Below, in pieces: positions 6,576-10,925 of a stretch of 10,925 bases of DNA (position 1 is its first letter; the number at the start of each line of letters is the position of its first letter). Made by a program: the position numbers and the translations under genes. Under the pieces are notes generated by a model. That model did no database searches, was not told where the DNA came from, and saw nothing but the letters and a program-made list of their open reading frames with translations. This stretch comes from Nitrososphaerales archaeon (GTDB lineage: Archaea; Thermoproteota; Nitrososphaeria; Nitrososphaerales; UBA183), in contig JASHZW010000117.1 in the NCBI GenBank assembly GCA_030042335.1, positions 1 through 10,925 on the forward strand. Reading direction: 5' to 3'.

Positions 6576-7112
6576 ATGATGCCTGAAAAGAAAAGCGTCG
6601 GCCTCGTAGCCTTCCTGCTGTTAGCATCCGTGCTCACGACAACCTCAGTAGCCAACCTCGTTCCGCACAGTACCGCCCAGGAAAATGGGCCATGCACCGT
6701 GACCTTTACCGCCACCTACAACTCGACCTCGACGCAGTCGACAGGTACCTATAACCAGACTCTATCCTCCGGCGGGGTCTCCATCACTGTGACGGCCGCG
6801 GGCAACAGCATCACCATCAACCCATATGCAATCAATGCGACACTCACATGGAACGTGACTCAGGCAGCGAACGGGACGTACACTGTAATCGTGTCTGGCC
6901 ACAACGTCTACATCACCTGGCCTGCGCAAGCACTGGGCCTCAACACCACTCAGCCATCGAATCTAGGGTATACGCTGACAACGCCAATCACCACCGCTTC
7001 GTCAACCACCCTCAACACAAATGCCACATCGAGCGCAACTCTCCCAGCGTGTGAAACACAATCAACGACATCAGCGAGCTCTTCAAGCACGCAGGCTGCG
7101 GGCCAATCCTGA
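6576..7112 (+). CDS. Small secreted, sequon-rich protein of unknown function
   Basis: A 178-residue exported protein. Residues 1-35 form a signal peptide (basic MPEKKS, hydrophobic VGLVAFLLLASVL, cleavage probably near HSTAQ). The mature part is beta-strand-like and rich in Thr, Ser, Asn and Ala, with seven visible N-x-S/T sequons (NST, NQT, NAT, NVT, NGT, NTT, NAT), and it ends in a Ser/Thr linker-like tail. There are two cysteines in the mature chain, one just after the signal peptide and one near the C-terminus, which could pair. No C-terminal membrane anchor is present, so the product may be released or held by partners. Start ambiguity is limited to two adjacent ATG codons (6576 or 6579). 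It is preceded by the tandem palindromic repeat and followed 83 bases later by a membrane-anchored regulator on the same strand. The family is not recognised. Confidence 0.75.
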   Translation: MMPEKKSVGLVAFLLLASVLTTTSVANLVPHSTAQENGPCTVTFTATYNSTSTQSTGTYNQTLSSGGVSITVTAAGNSITINPYAINATLTWNVTQAANGTYTVIVSGHNVYITWPAQALGLNTTQPSNLGYTLTTPITTASSTTLNTNATSSATLPACETQSTTSASSSSTQAAGQS

Positions 7113-7155
7113 CCATGAATCTCCTTGTGTTCGCATCACCAGCGGACGCAACCCC

Positions 7156-7163
7156 TTTTTATC
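7156..7163 (+). promoter_or_regulatory. TATA box of the winged-helix regulator gene
   Basis: TTTTTATC at 7156-7163 follows a CCCC stretch and lies about 36 bp upstream of the ATG at 7196. That predicts transcription starting near 7186 with a leader of about ten bases. The T-run may also help end transcription of the preceding gene. Confidence 0.5.
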
Positions 7164-7195
7164 ACTGACGACTCATCGGTGTTGAACAACAAAGA

Positions 7196-7717
7196 ATGGA
7201 CACGCGAAGACTGATCATCGGTTCAGCATTCTTCGTTGCATCAGTCGTTGTACTTTCCCTAAAATTGCTACTTCCTACTCCAATAAACGTCTACATCCAG
7301 CAGGACGGAAACCCAGCCCTTATCGATCAGGTGCAGGGGTTTTACAGCTGGTCTGACGTAATGATTGTTCTCGTCGCAGCTGTGGTTCTTGGTTGGTCGG
7401 GCTCAGTGATACTGTCTTCATCGTGGTCGAGCCGACCAAAAGCCCCCGAGATGGTGGCTGACAAAGGTCAGGCGTGGAACGAGGCCTTCGAGAAGAAGAA
7501 AGGTGTCTTTGAAGAGATAGCCAAGGGCCTCAAGGAGGATGAGGCCACAGTACTCCGCGCAATCATAGCCTCAGACGGGATCATCATGCAGGGAGAGTTG
7601 GTCGAGAAGACCGGTCTTCCCAAGAGCACTGTGAGCAAGTCCTTGGATGCCTTGGAGGTTAGAGGGTTGGTGGAAAGAAGACGACGCGGGATGGGAAATG
7701 TGATTCTACTCAAGTAG
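7196..7717 (+). CDS. Membrane-anchored winged helix-turn-helix transcriptional regulator
   Basis: A 173-residue protein with two N-terminal transmembrane helices (about 7-26 and 55-75) separated by a short loop of about 28 residues that would face outside. A cytoplasmic linker (about 76-112) follows, and then a winged helix-turn-helix domain (113-173). Within the latter, GELVEKTGLPKSTVSKSLDALEVRGLVERRRRG shows the MarR/IclR-like pattern: a helix, a recognition helix around KSTVSKSLDAL and a basic wing ending in NVILLK at the C-terminus. Archaea commonly have such two-TM plus winged-helix proteins. They are thought to be one-component regulators at the membrane, though ligands are mostly unknown. 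The gene follows the small secreted protein on the same strand with its own promoter. GC content looks lower than in the flanking housekeeping genes. The tandem repeat at 6510-6531 is a possible target, by position only. Confidence 0.82.
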   Translation: MDTRRLIIGSAFFVASVVVLSLKLLLPTPINVYIQQDGNPALIDQVQGFYSWSDVMIVLVAAVVLGWSGSVILSSSWSSRPKAPEMVADKGQAWNEAFEKKKGVFEEIAKGLKEDEATVLRAIIASDGIIMQGELVEKTGLPKSTVSKSLDALEVRGLVERRRRGMGNVILLK

Positions 7718-7743
7718 TCTCTTCTCTGCTACTGCGAGCTCGA

Positions 7744-8048
7744 TTAGTGGGTGCCATTTTCGATGGCTCCCCCATGTAACCTACATAGATTGGAAGCGCG
7801 TGTATAGACGTCCTCAGGCGCGGAATAGTAGATCGAGGTGAGATCGTCCGTCACTAACTGGTCAGGCGACATGGTGATGCCTCTCGTCCTCAGCCACGCG
7901 AAGTAGCTCACCAAGCGGGTGCAGTATGCCTTCTCGGTCCTGGGATTCCCGTAACTGTTGAAGCGCAGCATCTGTTACCAAGTCACCCTACGGCACTTGA
8001 AACCTCTCGTTTGATCCTTTCCTCTGTATTGGTCCGCATCCGTTCAAA
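7744..8048 (-). pseudogene. Remnant of a tyrosine recombinase (integrase), N-terminal core-binding region only
   Basis: The stretch 7744-7971 can be read from ATG as 75 residues. The part YGNPRTEKAYCTRLVSYF followed by AWLRTRGI has the look of the SAM-like core-binding domain that opens phage-type/XerC-D integrases (S-x-R-T-x-x-x-Y...F..WL). The catalytic domain with its Arg-His-Arg-Tyr residues is absent; the frame runs into unrelated-looking residues and stops at 7744. Just upstream, in a different frame (about 7986-8048), FERMRTNTEERIKREVSSAVG could be the preceding N-terminal segment, separated by a frameshift and stops. This would be a broken copy of an integrase of the kind found in archaeal integrated elements. 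Homology is judged by eye over a short span; a chance short frame is the alternative. Confidence 0.5.
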
Positions 8049-8083
8049 GTCGATTTGGGTTGGGTTGCCACGCGCAGGATGAC

Positions 8084-8522
8084 GGTTTAGGTCTTCTCTG
8101 CGATGCGCTCGGGATAGGGTTCCAGAACCTGACCGAAGGGCTCCTCTTCGGCTCGCTGGGCGCATACTTGGGCTTACCGGGGCCGCGCTCGTGGTGCTCG
8201 TAGGTTTCATCTTCCAGAACGTGACGGAGGGTTTCCCCATCACCTCTCCCTTCTTCGGCCAGCTCCAGAAGAGGACCGGCGTGATTATCGGGTTGCTCCT
8301 CGTCGGTGGGATACCGACGACCCTAGGCGGGGCTGTCGGCTACTTCTACTCCTCGAACGCATTTGCGATGGTCTTCGACGGGCTTGAATCGGAGCGATGG
8401 TCTACGCGATCCTCCCGATGCTGAAGAACGCCTTCAAGGACATGGACTACGCCAAACAGAGGATGGTCTACGTAGGGGTCTTCCTAGGCTTCCTCGTCGG
8501 GTTCATCGTCAACCTCATCTGA
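8084..8522 (+). pseudogene. Truncated, twice-frameshifted ZIP-family metal transporter
   Basis: Three consecutive frames read as one membrane protein. About 8084-8165 gives DALGIGFQNLTEGLLFGSLGA, about 8165-8390 gives LTGAALVVLVGFIFQNVTEG and on through a GGIPTTLGGAVGYFYSS helix, and about 8391-8522 gives GAMVYAILPMLKNAFKDMD and a final helix VGVFLGFLVGFIVNLI with a stop at 8520-8522. The two (Q)N-x-T-E-G motifs inside helices, a Gly-rich following helix and the GAM.Y...P segment match the metal-binding core of ZIP (COG0428-like) transporters, which import zinc, iron or similar divalent metals. Gln replaces the usual His of HN-x-x-EG in both motifs. The N-terminal helices are missing and two frameshifts separate the pieces, so it is unlikely to make a working transporter. 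Sequencing error could explain the frameshifts but not the missing start. Confidence 0.68.
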
Positions 8523-9076
8523 GGCTGCACTGCCGCTTCTGATGGCAGATTGCCTTGGGCACGTCTATCTTGAGAAAATGGTCGGTCCGGAGCCTGCCGG
8601 CGCTCGAAATGCTACAGGCAGAGTGCATGTAAGGGCCGACGACACTAGCGTCGTGAAGCGCGAGCTTGCCTGAAACGGTAGCAGTCAGGGAACTTTGCAA
8701 GTGGGAACGGGCTTGGATTGGTGCATTGGTAGCTGGAAAAGGAACGATAGGTTACAACCGAGGACGAGTCTATCTGTCTGGTGGTCGCAAACATCCGTTG
8801 CTTGGGCCGGGCAGCCGTTGATACTCTTCGCTTGAGAATAGAAATGAACGATGATGCGGTGCTCCGATTAGCGGGTGTCATCCCGCGCAAGAAGCCGATG
8901 CAAACTCGAAGAGGTTCCTGGCTGGTGGCAAGGCACGCCAACCGTAATTGCGTATCTACGGATGATGCGCGAGTTCATGTCCGGAATGAGGCAATGAGCC
9001 TGATTTCGTTATCTCAAAAGGCTCGCCTGTAGAAAGGAGAATAGCGGAGGAACACACTCGATTATTCAGGTTGTGG
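8523..9076. other. Gene-poor stretch between the transporter pseudogene and uppS
   Basis: About 550 bases with only short open frames on both strands, the longest just under 100 codons. None shows a signal peptide, a recognisable motif or the codon bias of the neighbours. The base composition looks less GC-rich than that of uppS or pyrF. I find no tRNA or rRNA, and no obvious terminal inverted repeats of an insertion sequence. It is most simply decayed DNA continuing from the pseudogenes to the left. The 3' end of the uppS transcript probably also falls here; no clear T-run terminator for it was seen on the minus strand. Confidence 0.45.
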
Positions 9077-9898
9077 TTATCGTCCCATCCGCCGCTTACG
9101 CTTTTGAAAAGTACGTATTGCCCGTAGCAAATCAATTTTTCTAAATGCAGGCCAGTATACGTCGATGAAGACCAGTTCGCTGTAGGCCCCCTGCCACAGC
9201 AGGAACCCACTCATCCTTTCCTCGCCCGAGGTTCGGATGATCACGTCTGGCTCTGGGTTCGGGAGGTAAGCCGTGTAGAGCCGGCCCGAGATAGTCTCCT
9301 CCGTTATCGCGCCGGGCTGCAGGGTGCCCTTGCTCACGTCGTCGGCTATGGACCTCACGACATCCGTTATCTCGACCCTTCCTCCGTAGGCTATCGCTAT
9401 GTTCAGGAAGTGCCCATCGTATCCGGCCGTCCTCTGCTCGACCTCCCTGAGTATCTTGATCAGAGAGTCCGGCAGAAGCTCGAGCTTCCCTATCCCCTTC
9501 ACGCGCACCCTGTACCTGTAGATCCTGTCATCCTTGAGGAGCTTGTTCAGCCGTTCCTCTATCAGCCTGACTATCTCCCGCACCTCCTCGGAGCTCCTCT
9601 GGAAGTTCTCGGTAGACAACACGTAGAGGGTGATGGACCTTATGCCCAGCTCGTGACACCAGTCCAGGAGCTTCTCCACGACGTCGGCGCCGTAGGCGTG
9701 TCCCATCTCCACGGAGTAGCTCTCGCGCTTGGCCCACCTGCGGTTGCCGTCTAGTATTATCCCTATGTGCCCTGGTATGGGTCCACGCATTACCTCTGAG
9801 TTGAGCCGGTTCTCGTAGAACTTGTACGCCCCGGTCGCTCTGAGAACACCGTCAAGCACGTCCGTCACTCCTTGAGCAACGGACTCCTGCTTCTCCAT
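9077..9898 (-). CDS. uppS: Isoprenyl diphosphate synthase, cis-prenyltransferase (UppS family)
   Basis: This enzyme adds isopentenyl units in cis to an allylic diphosphate to make the long polyprenyl diphosphate that archaea convert to the dolichol-type carrier for N-glycosylation. All family landmarks are present in the 273 residues: HIGIILDGNRRWAK with the catalytic Asp50, GHAYG (66-70), TLYVLSTENFQR (90-101), NIAIAYGGR (166-174), and IIRTSGEERMSGFLLWQ with Arg222, Arg228 and Ser230 for the diphosphate, then ELVF.D.YWP (241-250). Length and N-terminus fit archaeal members. The ATG at 9898 lies 34 bases inside the DUF373 gene, so the two are probably translated together from one mRNA. Product chain length cannot be read from sequence. 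Confidence 0.95.
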   Translation of the reverse strand: MEKQESVAQGVTDVLDGVLRATGAYKFYENRLNSEVMRGPIPGHIGIILDGNRRWAKRESYSVEMGHAYGADVVEKLLDWCHELGIRSITLYVLSTENFQRSSEEVREIVRLIEERLNKLLKDDRIYRYRVRVKGIGKLELLPDSLIKILREVEQRTAGYDGHFLNIAIAYGGRVEITDVVRSIADDVSKGTLQPGAITEETISGRLYTAYLPNPEPDVIIRTSGEERMSGFLLWQGAYSELVFIDVYWPAFRKIDLLRAIRTFQKRKRRMGR

Positions 9899-10925
9899 CT
9901 ACCGTACACGGCAGTCACCACGGCGAACGTCAGAGCTAGCCCCACCAGCACGTAGGATATGAGCAGGACGGAGCTGTTCACCACTCCCGTCAGATACAGC
10001 GCGAACTCGTCCATCGGGAGGTAGAGGAAGCCGAGGAGGACTATGAGCACTCCGTCCCTCCAGACCCTGTTGCTGCCCCGTGCGAGGTGCGCCAGGAGCT
10101 GCCCGATGAGATAGACCGCGAACGCGGCCCAGAATATCGGCAGCGACCCTTCGAGATAGTATCCTATCAGCCCTCCGCCATATATCAGGAAAGAGCTGGG
10201 GTTCGCCAGGACGTAGGCTACTCCATTCGGGTCGTTCGCCAGCATGTAGTTGTAGCCTGTCGAGATACCGACCAGGAATATCAGCGATCCCGCAACGATG
10301 GAGAATATCCTCAGGTATCCGTAAGGCCTCTGGCTCAACATCGTCTGCACCGACTTGTCTATCCCAAAACCCCTCACCAGGAATGTCCCTCCCACGATGA
10401 TCATGATTGCGACCTCGGCCTCGAACGCCTTTCCGAAGAGTACGAGCAGCCCGGCGAAGAGCAGTATCACTCCGGGCACGCCTATGGCCCACTTGGAGTA
10501 GCGAGAGTCGAAGATGAGCATCCTGAGGTACCTTCCTAGAACCATGTACGTCTCCTCGACCGTTCTACTGTACTTCACGGCGATTCTAACCACGGAGACT
10601 ATCGGCTTCATGGACTGCAGCACGGGCAGGACAGCTTCATCGTCCGCGCCGTCGCTTACCAGTATTATTCCTGTGAACTCGTTACTCGCCAGTACCTTGT
10701 CGACCTCTCTGTGTATCTTCCTGTCCGCATCGATTCCGCTATCACTCACGCCGCACACCACCGCAACCTCACAGCTGACGCCCTTCGCCACGAGGTTGTC
10801 GTACTCACGGACCGCCGCGAAGATCGAGTTGGCATCCGCCTCCTCGGGGTCCGCGATGGCCAGGTCCGTGGCCGCACCGACTACCTGCTGCTTGCCCCAA
10901 ACGGGGGAACGGACTTTCGTCTTAC
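9865..10925 (-). CDS. DUF373 family integral membrane protein (5' end outside window)
   Basis: Archaeal DUF373 (COG2237) proteins combine a soluble N-terminal region with a multi-pass membrane domain; their biochemical role is unknown to me. The frame is open to the window edge, so the GTG at 10791 is internal. The upstream codons read KTKVRSPVWGKQQVV and then DLAIADPEEADANSIFAAV, a typical family opening. Next come EVAVVCGVSDSG, IILVSDGADDEAVLPVLQS and VVRIAVKYSRTVEETY. The C-terminal half has about eight hydrophobic segments, ending close to a short RWRSRSPLLKE tail. The gene overlaps uppS by 34 bases in another frame. This pairing hints at a role tied to polyprenyl lipid synthesis or handling at the membrane, which is inference from context only. 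Perhaps only a few dozen N-terminal residues are missing. Confidence 0.9.
   Translation of the reverse strand, partial: KTKVRSPVWGKQQVVGAATDLAIADPEEADANSIFAAVREYDNLVAKGVSCEVAVVCGVSDSGIDADRKIHREVDKVLASNEFTGIILVSDGADDEAVLPVLQSMKPIVSVVRIAVKYSRTVEETYMVLGRYLRMLIFDSRYSKWAIGVPGVILLFAGLLVLFGKAFEAEVAIMIIVGGTFLVRGFGIDKSVQTMLSQRPYGYLRIFSIVAGSLIFLVGISTGYNYMLANDPNGVAYVLANPSSFLIYGGGLIGYYLEGSLPIFWAAFAVYLIGQLLAHLARGSNRVWRDGVLIVLLGFLYLPMDEFALYLTGVVNSSVLLISYVLVGLALTFAVVTAVYGRWRSRSPLLKE

Noticed and set aside
7753..7767. GCCAT/ATGGC hairpin as terminator of the regulator gene
   Set aside because: No T-run follows it on the plus strand, and archaeal termination mainly depends on T-runs, so the hairpin alone is not adequate evidence.
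8700..8765. Possible tRNA suggested by a TTGGTGCATTGGTAGC-like D-arm and GGTTACAACC
   Set aside because: No matching acceptor stem or anticodon arm, and the T-arm does not have the GTTC consensus.
8645..8941. Minus-strand open frame of 98 codons
   Set aside because: Composition is Ser/Arg-rich without any motif, and the plus strand is also open over part of it; looks like chance or antisense reading of decayed DNA.
8781..9032. Plus-strand open frame of 83 codons
   Set aside because: No recognisable domain, promoter or ribosome binding site, and its composition is unlike nearby genes; a remnant of an unknown gene cannot be excluded.
1..10925. CRISPR array or complete insertion sequence
   Set aside because: No regularly spaced repeats with spacers and no full transposase with terminal inverted repeats were seen anywhere in the window.

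Overview
The window looks archaeal, most likely from a GC-rich member of Nitrososphaerota (Thaumarchaeota), possibly a non-ammonia-oxidising lineage. The signs are an archaeal RadA recombinase with thaumarchaeal-type C-terminal motifs, the DUF373 membrane protein paired with a cis-prenyltransferase, large sequon-rich surface proteins with archaeal signal peptides, several GTG/TTG starts, and TATA boxes about 25-30 bp upstream of start codons (leaderless or nearly leaderless transcription). This placement is inferred from reading the proteins; no search was run.

Left part (1-3872, plus strand): the window opens inside radA. The first 53 bases encode the C-terminal end of an intein that ends in His-Asn and is followed by the Ser of the RadA Walker A motif. 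The rest of radA follows. Next, behind its own TATA box, comes a roughly 900-residue surface protein (signal peptide, repeated Ig-like/CARDB-type segments, C-terminal membrane anchor). A Nudix hydrolase overlaps its 3' end.

Middle part (3847-6142): a minus-strand pair made of a conserved protein of unknown function and pyrF (orotidine 5'-phosphate decarboxylase) converges on the Nudix gene. A divergent promoter region separates this pair from a small helical protein of unknown function on the plus strand. That gene converges on and overlaps a minus-strand gene whose core resembles ribosomal protein L22e, a family mostly known from eukaryotes, with a long charged tail.

Accessory-looking part (6143-9076): this stretch appears less GC-rich and is gene-poor. 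It holds a 430-base intergenic region with hairpins and a tandem palindromic repeat, a small secreted sequon-rich protein, a membrane-anchored winged-helix regulator, a truncated tyrosine-recombinase fragment, a 5'-truncated and frameshifted ZIP-like metal transporter pseudogene, and about 550 bases without a convincing gene. It reads like a decayed insertion between housekeeping blocks.

Right part (9077-10925, minus strand): a DUF373 integral membrane protein (running off the window) and a cis-prenyltransferase (uppS family) overlap by 34 bases and probably form one operon making or handling the polyprenyl lipid carrier used for glycosylation. That fits the many N-glycosylation sequons in the two secreted proteins.
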